Below are positions 6,320-15,078 of a stretch of DNA of 64,000 nucleotides, piece after piece. Position 1 is the first letter of the stretch. Each line of letters opens with the position of its first letter. The stretch lies in contig JAKARV010000001.1 of NCBI GenBank assembly GCA_021819205.1, positions 1-64,000 on the forward strand, given 5' to 3'. The notes under the pieces are model-generated. The model saw nothing but the letters and a program-made list of their open reading frames with translations. It did no database searches and had not been told where the DNA came from. The stretch comes from Actinomycetes bacterium (GTDB taxonomy: Bacteria > Actinomycetota > Acidimicrobiia > Acidimicrobiales > Acidimicrobiaceae). The translations under genes and the position numbers were made by a program.

Positions 6320-7774
6320 GTGGGCAAGGTTGCGCTGGTCGGCGCTGGGCCAGGGGATCCTGGACTGATCACCGCTAGAGGGCTTGAGCTGTTACGGCGA
6401 GCCTCGGTGGTGGTGTGCGATTACCTTGTGGAACCCGGCTTATTGGCGCGTGTCTCTGCTGACGCCAAGGTCATTGATGTCGGGAAGCGGCCGGGAAGGC
6501 CTTTTGACCAACGGACGATCAATCAACTTCTGGTCGACCTTTCTCATGAACACCCTCTGGTGGTTCGGCTGAAGGGAGGGGACCCCTTTGTCCTGGGCCG
6601 TGGAGGAGAGGAGGTGGAGGCTCTGCTGGCTGCGGGAGTACAGGTCGAGGTAGTTCCTGGAGTGTCCTCATCCCTTGCTGGCCCTTTGCTCGGAGGATTT
6701 GCAGTCACCCACAGAGGCATCTCCGATGGCTACTTGGTCATAACTGGCCATCGGCACACCGACGAGCCCCTACAGTACGACTGGCAGGCGCTGGCACAAT
6801 CACGGTTGACGCTGTTGGTCCTTATGGGAGTTGCCCACCGGTCCGAGATTGCCACCGGCTTAATCGAGGGAGGTATGAGTCCGGCAACTCCAGTAGCGGT
6901 CATTACTTCCGCCTCCTGGCCGGGAGAGAGGGTGGCTTTGACGAGGCTTGATCAACTTCCCTCAATGGAGTTTGAGTCGCCATCGGTGATCGTCATCGGG
7001 GATGTCGTCGACAATCGGCTCGACTGGAGGCGTTCAGCCCCCCTTGGGGGCCGAACTGTTGTGGTCACGAGGCCGCGCTTGGCCTTCGATCCGTTGGTCT
7101 CCGGCCTGGTCGACTTGGGTGCAACCGTAATCGAGAACCCCGCGGTCGCCATATCCGATCCGTCCGATGACGGAGCTGGCCTTTCCCGCGCGCTTGCCCA
7201 GCTTGACAAGTACGCCTGGATCGTCTTCACTTCGCGCAACTCGGTTCTGCGCGTCCTGCCCCAAATTGGAGATCTCCGCAGGCTGGCTTCGGTCAAGGTT
7301 GCGGCGATTGGCGTCGGTACCGCCGGGGAGCTGGAGCGGTTTCTGATCCGGGCTGATCTAGTTCCCTCCGAGTTCGTTGGCGAAGAGCTGGTGGCCGAGT
7401 TTCCAGCAGGATCGGGGAAAGTGCTTTTTCCTAGAGCTAGGATCGCTCGCGATGTGGTGGTTGGCGGCCTCCGGGCCAAGGGGTGGGAGGTCGACCTTGT
7501 TGAGGCGTACCAATCGGAGGTTCCGGCTCCGGTGGCCACACCGCAGCAGGTGGAGGCCGCCGACCTGGTGGTCTTTACGGCAAGCTCGACAGTGGACGGT
7601 TTCCTGCAGCAGTTCGGCGGGACGATGCCCAGGTTTAGGGCGGCGATCGGGCCGGTAACCGCGGCTCGCCTCGAGGCGGCCGGCTATCCGGCAGATGTGG
7701 TCGCCGAAGAGTACTCGACAACTGGGCTACTGGACGCGATTTGCACGTTATTCGCCAACCGAACTGACGTCTAG
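6320..7774 (+). CDS. Fused uroporphyrinogen-III C-methyltransferase / uroporphyrinogen-III synthase
   Basis: A 484-residue bifunctional protein. Residues 1-235 are the SUMT/CobA domain, which uses S-adenosylmethionine to methylate uroporphyrinogen III to precorrin-2: VALVGAGPGDPGLIT, VVRLKGGDPFVLGRGGEE, VVPGVSSSLAGP, VTHRGIS and the late TPVAVITSASWPGE are all present. Residues about 245-484 are HemD, which cyclises hydroxymethylbilane to uroporphyrinogen III (GRTVVVTRPR, WIVFTSRNSV, DLVVFTASSTV). The fusion puts one enzyme at the fork between heme and siroheme/B12. It starts at GTG 6320. hemB follows after 11 bp. Fused CobA-HemD is common in actinobacteria. Confidence 0.92.
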   Translation: MGKVALVGAGPGDPGLITARGLELLRRASVVVCDYLVEPGLLARVSADAKVIDVGKRPGRPFDQRTINQLLVDLSHEHPLVVRLKGGDPFVLGRGGEEVEALLAAGVQVEVVPGVSSSLAGPLLGGFAVTHRGISDGYLVITGHRHTDEPLQYDWQALAQSRLTLLVLMGVAHRSEIATGLIEGGMSPATPVAVITSASWPGERVALTRLDQLPSMEFESPSVIVIGDVVDNRLDWRRSAPLGGRTVVVTRPRLAFDPLVSGLVDLGATVIENPAVAISDPSDDGAGLSRALAQLDKYAWIVFTSRNSVLRVLPQIGDLRRLASVKVAAIGVGTAGELERFLIRADLVPSEFVGEELVAEFPAGSGKVLFPRARIARDVVVGGLRAKGWEVDLVEAYQSEVPAPVATPQQVEAADLVVFTASSTVDGFLQQFGGTMPRFRAAIGPVTAARLEAAGYPADVVAEEYSTTGLLDAICTLFANRTDV

Positions 7775-7785
7775 GCTCTTGCGCT

Positions 7786-8763
7786 ATGAGCTCTTTTCCG
7801 CGTCCGAGACGCCTTCGGGGTACAGGAGCAATTCGCAACCTGGTCGCTGAGACTGGCTTTTCTCCTGCGCAGCTGATCCTGCCCGCCTTCGTACGTGAGG
7901 GGATAACCGAGCCGGTGCCGATCAAGTCGATGCCGGGAGTGAGCCAACATACCCTCGAATCCCTACTTGAGGAGGCAGAGGGACTTCTTCGATCGGGTGT
8001 CAACACCATCTTGCTCTTTGGGGTGACCGACGAGAAGGACATTGACGGAAGCCTGGCTTGCAAGCAGGGGTTCATCCTTCAGCGGGCCATCACCGCCCTG
8101 AAGCGCAGTTTCGGAGACGAACTCACCATCATGTCCGATCTATGCCTTGATGAGTACACGACGCACGGTCACTGCGGCGTTCTGGACAACCTGGGAAGGG
8201 TTGATAACGACAAAACCCTCCTTCGCTACCAAAAGCTTGCTCTTTCATTGGCCGAAGCCAGCGTCGACTTTGTCGCCCCTTCAGGAATGATGGACCACCA
8301 GGTTGCCGCCATCAGGGAGGCGCTTGACGGCGAGGGGTGGGTGGATACCGGAATCCTGGCTTATTCGGCCAAGTACGCCTCTGCACTCTACGGCCCGTTC
8401 AGGGATGCGGTGGAAGTTGAGATAGCTGGGGGCGGCGATCGCAAGGCTTACCAGCAGGATTACAGGAATCGGAGAGAGGCTCTCCGCGAGATCGAACTCG
8501 ACCTTGCGGAGGGTGCCGACATGATCATGGTTAAGCCAGCATCCCTCTACCTCGATATCATTGCGGCCGCCAGCGAGATATCGGACCGTCCGGTCGCCGC
8601 CTACCAGGTATCCGGGGAGTACTCGATGATCGCCTGCGCTGCAGCAGCTGGATATCTCGATCGCAGCGCAGTGGCGCTGGAGTCGCTGACCGCGATCTTC
8701 CGAGCAGGCGCGGACCTCGTCCTTACCTATTTTGCCAAGGAGGTAAAGGGTTGGTTGGAGTAG
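7786..8763 (+). CDS. hemB: Delta-aminolevulinic acid dehydratase (porphobilinogen synthase)
   Basis: A 325-residue HemB that condenses two 5-aminolevulinates to porphobilinogen. Landmarks: RPRRLRGTGAIRNLVAET, FPVFV-type LILPAFVREG, the metal-site loop SDLCLDEYTTHGHCG (Cys-x-Asp...Cys, the variant seen in many actinobacteria rather than the full three-Cys zinc site), the Schiff-base lysines in AYSAKYAS and MIMVKPA, and AYQVSGEYSMI. Length is normal for the family. It sits 11 bp after cobA-hemD and its 3' end contains the ribosome site and TTG start of hemL, so the three genes form one unit. Confidence 0.96.
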   Translation: MSSFPRPRRLRGTGAIRNLVAETGFSPAQLILPAFVREGITEPVPIKSMPGVSQHTLESLLEEAEGLLRSGVNTILLFGVTDEKDIDGSLACKQGFILQRAITALKRSFGDELTIMSDLCLDEYTTHGHCGVLDNLGRVDNDKTLLRYQKLALSLAEASVDFVAPSGMMDHQVAAIREALDGEGWVDTGILAYSAKYASALYGPFRDAVEVEIAGGGDRKAYQQDYRNRREALREIELDLAEGADMIMVKPASLYLDIIAAASEISDRPVAAYQVSGEYSMIACAAAAGYLDRSAVALESLTAIFRAGADLVLTYFAKEVKGWLE

Positions 8764-10046
8764 AGAATGACGGGAATGCCGCTGCCTTCGATCGGGCACA
8801 AAAGGTTCTGGTCGGCGGGGTCAACTCTCCTGTTCGTTCGTTCAACTCGGTCGGGGGCGTGCCCTACTTCGTCAGGGAGGCCCACGGGGCTTACGTGACC
8901 GACGTGGAGGGGAGGGCATATCTCGACTACGTCCAGTCGTACGGCGCGGTAATCCTCGGACACGCCGATCCTCGAGTCACCAAGGCGGTCTCTGATGCCG
9001 CGTCTCTCGGCACCACCTACGGAGCGCCAACGTTGGGAGAGGTGCGGCTCGCCGAGGAGATCGCCTCTCGGGTAGCCGGGGTAGAGATGGTCCGGCTTAC
9101 CAGCTCTGGGACCGAGGCGACCATGACTGCCGTCAGGCTTGCTCGTGGCCATACCGGCAGGCACAAGATCGTGAAGTTCGAGGGGTGCTACCACGGCCAC
9201 GTGGACGCCTTGCTGACATCGGCGGGATCCGGGGCAGCCTCGCTTGGGATCCCGGCGACTGCAGGCGTAGAGCCATCGGTGGTGGCGGACACTCGGGTGT
9301 TGCCGTACAACGAGCCGCCAGAACTCGATGAGTCGATCGCGGCGGTCATTGTTGAGCCGGTTGCAGCAAACATGGGACTCGTTCCTCCTGATCCCGGATT
9401 TCTGGAGGAGCTGCGCCGCAGGACATCCGAGGTCGGAGCGCTGCTGATTTTTGACGAGGTGATTACCGGTTTTCGCCTTGCCCGCGGCGGCGCTTCGACT
9501 TTCTTTGGGATCACCCCAGATCTCTGGACTTTCGGCAAGGTGATCGGAGGTGGGCTACCTATCGGTGCTGTCGCCGGCCCCGAAACCATCATGAGCACGC
9601 TGGCTCCGATCGGACCTGTCTACCAAGCTGGAACCCTTTCAGGGAACCCGGTCGCGACTGCGGCAGGCATTGCCGTCCTCGACGCGCTTGCGGAGCCGAG
9701 CTATGCGATGCTCTCCGGACGGGCACAGCAGCTTGCAGAAGGGTTACAGAAGGTCATTTCCGAATCGGGCCTCCCGGTCCAGATTCCCCGGGTCGGCCCA
9801 CTGCTGGGAATTTTCTTTACCGATACTCCGGTGAGAGGTTATCGGGAGGCGGTAGCCTCCGTATCGCGGGGGGTGTATCCAAAGTTTTTCCACGCGATGC
9901 TTCGGAGGGGGATCGCATTAGCCCCCGGACCTTACGAGATCATGTTCCCCGGCCTCGGTCATAGCATTGATGACATAGAGAGGACCATCGATATCGCATC
10001 TGCTGCTGCCAACGAGGCGCGCGAGGCGATGCTCAGCCGAGGCTGA
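8751..10046 (+). CDS. hemL: Glutamate-1-semialdehyde 2,1-aminomutase
   Basis: A 431-residue PLP enzyme that moves the amino group of glutamate-1-semialdehyde to give 5-aminolevulinate (C5 pathway). Typical segments: KVLVGGVNSPVRSF, LTSSGTEATMTAVRLARG, GCYHGHVDALL, LLIFDEVITGFR, and the PLP-lysine motif TFGKVIGGGLPIGA, then YQAGTLSGNPVA. The TTG at 8751 is chosen because AAGGAGGT ends 5 nt before it inside hemB; this overlaps hemB by 13 nt. The partner glutamyl-tRNA reductase (hemA) is not in the window. Convergent with the next gene; the two overlap by 14 bp. Confidence 0.95.
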   Translation: MVGVENDGNAAAFDRAQKVLVGGVNSPVRSFNSVGGVPYFVREAHGAYVTDVEGRAYLDYVQSYGAVILGHADPRVTKAVSDAASLGTTYGAPTLGEVRLAEEIASRVAGVEMVRLTSSGTEATMTAVRLARGHTGRHKIVKFEGCYHGHVDALLTSAGSGAASLGIPATAGVEPSVVADTRVLPYNEPPELDESIAAVIVEPVAANMGLVPPDPGFLEELRRRTSEVGALLIFDEVITGFRLARGGASTFFGITPDLWTFGKVIGGGLPIGAVAGPETIMSTLAPIGPVYQAGTLSGNPVATAAGIAVLDALAEPSYAMLSGRAQQLAEGLQKVISESGLPVQIPRVGPLLGIFFTDTPVRGYREAVASVSRGVYPKFFHAMLRRGIALAPGPYEIMFPGLGHSIDDIERTIDIASAAANEAREAMLSRG

Positions 10047-11049
10047 GTGTTGTGCCAACCGCGCTGGGAACTACCCGGTTGCCAAAGCGCTTCATCATCG
10101 CGAAGGTGGCGTTTAAGCCGGTACAGTGGCCGGGCATCAGGTATTTTGGGTCAAGATCTTCGAAGGCGTCCATCACTTCGGTTAGCGCGACGGGGTCCTT
10201 AACGCTGGACAGGTGAAAGCCCCCCGCGGCTACTGCGATTTCGCGTTCTCCGGTGAGGTAGCGAGCGTACTGGCAGGTGTTGATGATGCCGGCGTGGCCG
10301 CAACCGGTTACCACGGCAAGCCCTACGTTTTTGACCGCTATGACCAGGGCTTGGTCGTCGAGGACCAGTGGGTCGGGCAGCCAGCTGCCCCCAATCTCTG
10401 CCTCCTGGCCGGCAAAGCCGGTTTCGAAGTTGGTGGTGCGCTCTATCTCGCCAGTAACGAGCACCGAACTATCGAGGATGAAGCTGGGGCTGGAGTTCTC
10501 GGAGACTTCGAATCCCGACTGTTCAAAGTAGCGGCGGGATGGGGTGGGCAGGTCGATCACGCCGTGGCCAGTTTGCAGGCGCCGATTTCGAAAGGCGTGC
10601 GGGTGCACCAGGAGGGGAAGGTTGCAGCTTCCGTAACGCTCGACAAGTCCAACAATGCCGCCGGTGTGGTCGAAATGGCCGTGGCTTAGGACGATGGCGT
10701 CAATTTCCCGTGGGTCGATGTCGAGCAGGTTCAGGTTGTGCACCAATCCTCTAGGCGAGACTCCAGTATCAAAGAGCAGTCGCCGGCGTTTCTTGCCGCT
10801 CTCCACCTCTATGAGGGCGGAAAAGCCGTGCTCGGCCACGAGTGGCACCAGCGTCGTGCCGCCAACCATGACTGGGTCTGGGGCCGGGGAGAGGAGGTGG
10901 CTGCGCACTGCCGGCTTTTGGGAGGGCATGAATACGTCTCCGTAGTTGTCTACAAGGACGGTTAGGCGCAGCCGGTCAACCGGTTCTAGCTTGAGCGGTT
11001 TAAGCGCAGTTCCTGAAACCCGTTCTGAACCGTTGCTGGCAGTACACAC
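10033..11049 (-). CDS. MBL-fold metallohydrolase
   Basis: A metallo-beta-lactamase-fold protein of about 338 residues, of the group annotated as 7,8-dihydropterin-6-yl-methyl-aminobenzene phosphate synthase-like. The zinc motif is VLSHGHFDHTGG; later ligands are in VVTGCGHAGI and in LMPGHCTG near the end, and the N-terminus has the group's LTVLVDNYGD. The start GTG 11049 is chosen because GGAGG lies 6 nt upstream; the frame stays open to 11163 but that extension looks non-coding. Substrate is unknown. It is monocistronic as far as can be seen, and converges on hemL with overlapping 3' ends. Confidence 0.75.
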   Translation of the reverse strand: MCTASNGSERVSGTALKPLKLEPVDRLRLTVLVDNYGDVFMPSQKPAVRSHLLSPAPDPVMVGGTTLVPLVAEHGFSALIEVESGKKRRRLLFDTGVSPRGLVHNLNLLDIDPREIDAIVLSHGHFDHTGGIVGLVERYGSCNLPLLVHPHAFRNRRLQTGHGVIDLPTPSRRYFEQSGFEVSENSSPSFILDSSVLVTGEIERTTNFETGFAGQEAEIGGSWLPDPLVLDDQALVIAVKNVGLAVVTGCGHAGIINTCQYARYLTGEREIAVAAGGFHLSSVKDPVALTEVMDAFEDLDPKYLMPGHCTGLNATFAMMKRFGNRVVPSAVGTTLSLG

Positions 11050-11262
11050 ATGCGGCCTCCCGTCTCGTCCCGCTGGACGGGGTTGTCGCAGTGGGCTTTC
11101 GCTGGTATCCGATCGTACATACGGCTTTTGTGGGAGAGCAAGCCATGGATGCCGTTTATCCACGCTTAACCGCGGCTCTCGGTTGTTTTAGAAAACCGAT
11201 ATTGCCTTGTGTGCTGGCGTTAACGTTGGGGTGTCAAGGTTAGAGACGGCTACAAGCTGAAA

Positions 11263-12156
11263 GTGAATAAAATGCGCCTTTTACACCTGTCGGATCTGCA
11301 TTTCGAGACTCTTCCTGAGCGGCTCTACGTTGGGGTGTCTTCGACCTTGAACAGGTCGTGGCGGGAACTTCGCGTGCTCGACCCGGACCTGGTGCTGGTT
11401 TCGGGTGATCTTACCAGCTATGGCGCCTGGGATCAAGGGCAGCTCCGCGGAGTGAAGCGGTGGCTTGATTCTATGGACGCTAGCTACGTGGCTCTTCCAG
11501 GCAACCACGACCTTGGCGCCAGCGTCGATCGCGGCTTCAAATTTCCCGTAATCGAGTATTACGAGAGCGTCGAATGGAGCCGGACCAATTTTGCACGGGT
11601 TTTCGAGCAGCAGCCGGTGGTATCCAAGCTTGTTGGCGGTGTCGAAGTGATTGCGGTAGCGCTACGGGATAGGGATCCAGATGGTGCTCTGGACCAGCTG
11701 GAGGCGGTTCTCTCCGGCTCTGAGGGACCGGCTCTTGTAGCCGGGCATTACCCGATCTCCCCGGTGCGGGAGTGCGGGGTCCTTGCAAACTTCGGCTCTG
11801 AGGGATTCATCGGGTCTGCTCTCGAACGGCTACGGTCGCTGGTCCTTGGGAGCGAGCGAGTTGCTGCCTACCTCTGTGGACACGTGCATGCCGCCAGCGT
11901 CTTGCCGTTATCAGACCGCGTACTCCAGTTCTCCGCCGGTGCTCTTGGACCGGGTCCGAGTTGCGGATGGCTTATCGACTTTTCTGATGATCGGCTCTCC
12001 TGGGATCTAGTTGCTGGCAGTGGGCCACAGACCTTCTGGAGTGGCGAGCAGCTGGACGGGGCGGATCCGGCGGACTACCACCTCGGTCCCAGCTCCACTT
12101 GGCGGGGGAGCATCAGCTTTGTTCGCCGACCTCGGAGGTCACGGTTGGGTACCTAA
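11263..12156 (+). CDS. Calcineurin-like metallophosphoesterase
   Basis: A 297-residue protein with the complete dimetal phosphoesterase signature: LHLSDLHFE (Asp-x-His), LVSGDLTS, LPGNHDLG, GHYPIS and the final CGHVHAAS. This is the CpdA-like branch (cyclic nucleotide or other phosphodiester hydrolysis), but the true substrate cannot be read from sequence. The start is GTG 11263 or ATG 11272. Its stop overlaps by 4 bp the stop of the convergent reductase gene. No signal peptide, so probably cytosolic. Confidence 0.8.
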   Translation: MNKMRLLHLSDLHFETLPERLYVGVSSTLNRSWRELRVLDPDLVLVSGDLTSYGAWDQGQLRGVKRWLDSMDASYVALPGNHDLGASVDRGFKFPVIEYYESVEWSRTNFARVFEQQPVVSKLVGGVEVIAVALRDRDPDGALDQLEAVLSGSEGPALVAGHYPISPVRECGVLANFGSEGFIGSALERLRSLVLGSERVAAYLCGHVHAASVLPLSDRVLQFSAGALGPGPSCGWLIDFSDDRLSWDLVAGSGPQTFWSGEQLDGADPADYHLGPSSTWRGSISFVRRPRRSRLGT

Positions 12157-13460
12157 CCCCAGCGAGATTGGGAGAGCTTCTCTCTGGCGGTGTTGGCGAA
12201 GCGGTAGATCCGCTCCACTTGGGCCGCGGAAGAGCCGGGCAGCAGGTTGGCCATAACCGAGACCACTGGAGCCATCAGCGCCGGTGAGCGCATTGCAGAC
12301 CACACTCCTGCCGACATCAGCTTCGGTTCGGAGATGAACCGGACGAAGGCGTTCGCGACCGCATAATAGAGGGCTAAACGCGCCCGGAGCTGCTCAGGGT
12401 AGGCGCCAAGCATCGAAGCGTCCCCAGTCGCGAGCGCTTGGGTCAAAATTCCGGCCGCGAGCCGTCCGGTTTCGTAGGCGTAAGATATCCCCTCCCCGTT
12501 GAAGGGATTGATGCTCGCGGCGGCGTCCCCAACCATCATGTAATTTCGGCCCGCGATGGGAGAGATGGCCAAGCCCATAGGAAGCTTTCCGCCGGTAGCC
12601 GGGAACTCCGGCTCCCCAAAGGTCCAAGTTCGATCGGCGAGCTCGACGAACCGCTGGAGTTCTCGGGTTGTGTTTAGCTTCCGCCACCGCGAGCGGTTCG
12701 AGAGCAGTCCGAAGCCGACGTTGGCACTACCGTCTCCTGCCGGAAAAATCCAGCCATAGCCGGGAATTACCGCACCGGAGCTGTCGCGTAGGTCTAGGTG
12801 AGACTCGACCCACTCTTCGTCGGCCCTTGCTGTGGGGTGGTACGTCCGGATGGCGAGTCCGAGCGGCTTTGCCTGGTCTCTGGTTGCGCCCAAACTTCTC
12901 GAGACGCGGGCGTTGGAACCCTCAGCCAGCACGTAGAACTTGGACACCAAGTTGACCGACTCTCCAGAGTCCAGGTTTCTTGTCGCTACTGCGGTTATGC
13001 CGCCGGTGCCGGTCTCCGCGGAAAGCGCTTCGTGGTGCATAAAAACCCGAGCTCCTGCCTCTTGCGCCCGGCTCAACACGGCCTGGTCGAGGATGCTCCG
13101 CCGCGAAATGTAGCCGTACTCAGGAAACTCTGGGTGCCTGGGCCAGGGAATCTCGTAGCTGCGGTTGAAAGCGATGGTTCGGAGTCCGAGGTAGCGATGC
13201 TGGGTTTTGAGGAAATCCGCCAAACCCATGGCCTCCAATTGCACCACCGCACGTGGAGTCAAGCCGTCGCCACAAGTCTTGTCGCGTGGAAAAACCTTTT
13301 TCTCCACCACGGTTACGTCAAAGCCCCGCATTGCCAGCCAGTAGGCGGCTGCGGCACCTGATGGACCACCACCGATTACGGTTACGTCAGATTTGATCTC
13401 GGTTTCGGGATCTCCGTTCACGCTGATTAGCGTACCCAGGAGAGTTAAAGTGGCGACCAA
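12153..13460 (-). CDS. Geranylgeranyl reductase family FAD-dependent oxidoreductase
   Basis: A 435-residue flavoprotein with an N-terminal Rossmann motif VTVIGGGPSGAAAAYWLA, the family pattern FPRDKTCGDGLTPRAV, and the second FAD block MMVGDAAASINPFNGEGI. This family saturates isoprenoid chains; in mycobacteria MenJ reduces the menaquinone side chain, and genes like this are often found divergent from nuoA in actinobacteria, as here. A role in menaquinone tail reduction is therefore a reasonable inference. The first 15 or so residues (to VNGDPETE) may not be translated; a GTG there is an alternative start. The 13461-13670 gap carries the promoters of this gene and of nuoA. Confidence 0.82.
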   Translation of the reverse strand: MVATLTLLGTLISVNGDPETEIKSDVTVIGGGPSGAAAAYWLAMRGFDVTVVEKKVFPRDKTCGDGLTPRAVVQLEAMGLADFLKTQHRYLGLRTIAFNRSYEIPWPRHPEFPEYGYISRRSILDQAVLSRAQEAGARVFMHHEALSAETGTGGITAVATRNLDSGESVNLVSKFYVLAEGSNARVSRSLGATRDQAKPLGLAIRTYHPTARADEEWVESHLDLRDSSGAVIPGYGWIFPAGDGSANVGFGLLSNRSRWRKLNTTRELQRFVELADRTWTFGEPEFPATGGKLPMGLAISPIAGRNYMMVGDAAASINPFNGEGISYAYETGRLAAGILTQALATGDASMLGAYPEQLRARLALYYAVANAFVRFISEPKLMSAGVWSAMRSPALMAPVVSVMANLLPGSSAAQVERIYRFANTAREKLSQSRWG

Positions 13461-13670
13461 TCACCAAGTAATCCCCCATTCGGGTAGGCTGGCCTCGACC
13501 GGCTCTAATTAGGTTGGAACATGGTCAACGTGCAGGGGGGGAGCTCTTAGTTGGATTTGCACCAACGCAGATAACGTATAAAGATTAGGTAAAGGTTTTG
13601 CCAAGGCGCGGCTTGCGCAACGGTAACCGGTTTGCCCTAGTTAGGGTTAGGCGTTGAATTGAGAGGTGGA

Positions 13671-14099
13671 ATGGCCCAGTATCTGCCAATTGTGATCATG
13701 CTGGTCCTTGGGGGAGTGTTCGCAGCCGGCTCCTTTATCGGATCTGGGTTGCTTGCCCCTAAGCGGCCGCACCGGGCGAAGCTTGCGCCTTACGAATGCG
13801 GGATTGTCCCCCGCTCGGAGCCGCCGGAGCGCTTTCCGGTCCGTTTTTTTCTGGTCGCGATGATCTTCATCATCTTCGATATCGAGATTATTTTTCTCTA
13901 CCCCTTTGCGGCTGCCGCTGGAGAGTTGGGAACCTTCGGCGTGATTGAGGTTGCCGGCTTCGCTCTCGTTGTCTTCATCGCCTTCGCCTACCTGGTTGCC
14001 AACGGTGCGCTGAGCTGGGGACCTTCGCGGAAGCAGTCGTACCGTGTCGTAGAGGAGAGACTGGCTTCCAAGGTTCCAACCGGCGTGAGGGGGGAATAG
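13671..14099 (+). CDS. nuoA: NADH-quinone oxidoreductase subunit A
   Basis: A 142-residue membrane subunit with three hydrophobic segments (residues about 3-25, 62-85, 90-112). [11 protein letters not shown] and the family block [20 protein letters not shown] identify NuoA, part of the loop near the quinone site of complex I. ATG 13671 is used because AGAGGTGG lies immediately upstream; a TTG at 13659 is in frame. First gene of the nuo operon; upstream there is a short perfect inverted repeat (CCCTA-GT-TAGGG at 13635-13646) of unknown meaning. Confidence 0.95.
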   Translation: MAQYLPIVIMLVLGGVFAAGSFIGSGLLAPKRPHRAKLAPYECGIVPRSEPPERFPVRFFLVAMIFIIFDIEIIFLYPFAAAAGELGTFGVIEVAGFALVVFIAFAYLVANGALSWGPSRKQSYRVVEERLASKVPTGVRGE

Positions 14100-14644
14100 T
14101 GCCGCTAGAGGACTTGAGCTACAACTTCCTTACCGGCAACATCGAAAAATTGGTGCAATGGGCTCGGCAGGCAAGCCTCTGGCCGGCGACATTTGGCCTG
14201 GCGTGCTGCGCTATCGAGATGATGTCGAGCGGTGCTGCCGACTTCGACCTTGCGCGTTTCGGCATGGAGGTCTTCCGGGCTTCCCCGCGCCAAGCGGACC
14301 TGATGATCGTGGCCGGCAGGGTATCGCAGAAGATGGCGCCGGTTCTCCGGCAGGTATATGACCAGATGATGGAGCCCAAGTGGGTGATCGCCATGGGAGT
14401 ATGCGCCTCAACCGGCGGAATGTTCAACAACTACGCGGTCGTTCAGGGTGTCGACCAGATCGTCCCGGTCGACATCTACGCGCCTGGCTGCCCTCCCGGT
14501 CCGGAGACACTCATGCACGCGATTCTCACATTGCACGAGCAGATCCGTACTGGCGAGATCCTCCGCCGCCGCAGGGAGGTCGAGAAGAGCTATCACCAGA
14601 TAGGTCAGTCTGCCGCCTCGCGGATAGTCGGCGGTGCGGAGTGA
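14099..14644 (+). CDS. nuoB: NADH-quinone oxidoreductase subunit B
   Basis: A 181-residue peripheral-arm subunit that carries the terminal [4Fe-4S] cluster N2, which hands electrons to quinone. Ligands are visible: the tandem cysteines in [20 protein letters not shown], and the Cys-Pro-Pro motif [12 protein letters not shown]. The GTG start at 14099 overlaps the last base of the nuoA stop (TAGTG). The C-terminus overlaps nuoC by 4 bp. Confidence 0.96.
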   Translation: MPLEDLSYNFLTGNIEKLVQWARQASLWPATFGLACCAIEMMSSGAADFDLARFGMEVFRASPRQADLMIVAGRVSQKMAPVLRQVYDQMMEPKWVIAMGVCASTGGMFNNYAVVQGVDQIVPVDIYAPGCPPGPETLMHAILTLHEQIRTGEILRRRREVEKSYHQIGQSAASRIVGGAE

Positions 14645-15078
14645 GCGGGGTCGCCTTCGTCCCATTGGGGGAGTACGTCAGCTACTTCACGGAGCGCAGG
14701 GCGGAGGGGTACTCATTCCTCGCCGATTTGACGGCCGTTGATTATTTGGAGGCAGCGCATCCTGGCCTTCCTCCCGAGGTGCAGCCGGAGCGGTTCGAGG
14801 TAGTGGCGAACATCCGCCGCTTTGATCCACCTGCGATCTTGCGGGTGCGCACGCAGGTTCCGGAGGGTTCGCCGTGGGTGCCGAGCTTGTTCGGTCTTTA
14901 CCCGGGAGTCGAGGCGATGGAGCGCGAGATCTACGATCTGCTTGGGGTGGGCTTCTCTGGCCACCCGGATCTTACCCGAATCCTCCTTCCCGAAGATTGG
15001 GAGGGACACCCGCTCCGGAAGGACTATGGTCTCGGCCGCGTGCCGGTGCAGTTTAAGGAGGTGAGGCGGCACCGATGA
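14641..15078 (+). CDS. nuoC: NADH-quinone oxidoreductase subunit C
   Basis: A 145-residue soluble subunit of the complex I connecting module (30 kDa homologue). The signature [20 protein letters not shown] followed by [15 protein letters not shown] is present. The frame is open far upstream inside nuoB, but the GTG at 14641, overlapping the nuoB stop as GTGA, is the sensible start. On the short side because, as in most bacteria outside the enterics, it is not fused to NuoD. Confidence 0.94.
   Translation: MSGVAFVPLGEYVSYFTERRAEGYSFLADLTAVDYLEAAHPGLPPEVQPERFEVVANIRRFDPPAILRVRTQVPEGSPWVPSLFGLYPGVEAMEREIYDLLGVGFSGHPDLTRILLPEDWEGHPLRKDYGLGRVPVQFKEVRRHR

Noticed and set aside
4013-6400. Genomic island with tRNA-Lys attachment sites
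   Set aside because: No integrase and no repeated tRNA 3' end could be found, so only a possible insertion is reported.
13461-13670. Defined promoter for nuoA
   Set aside because: A TATAAA and several TTG-like boxes exist, but no pair has usual spacing, so I do not call a site.
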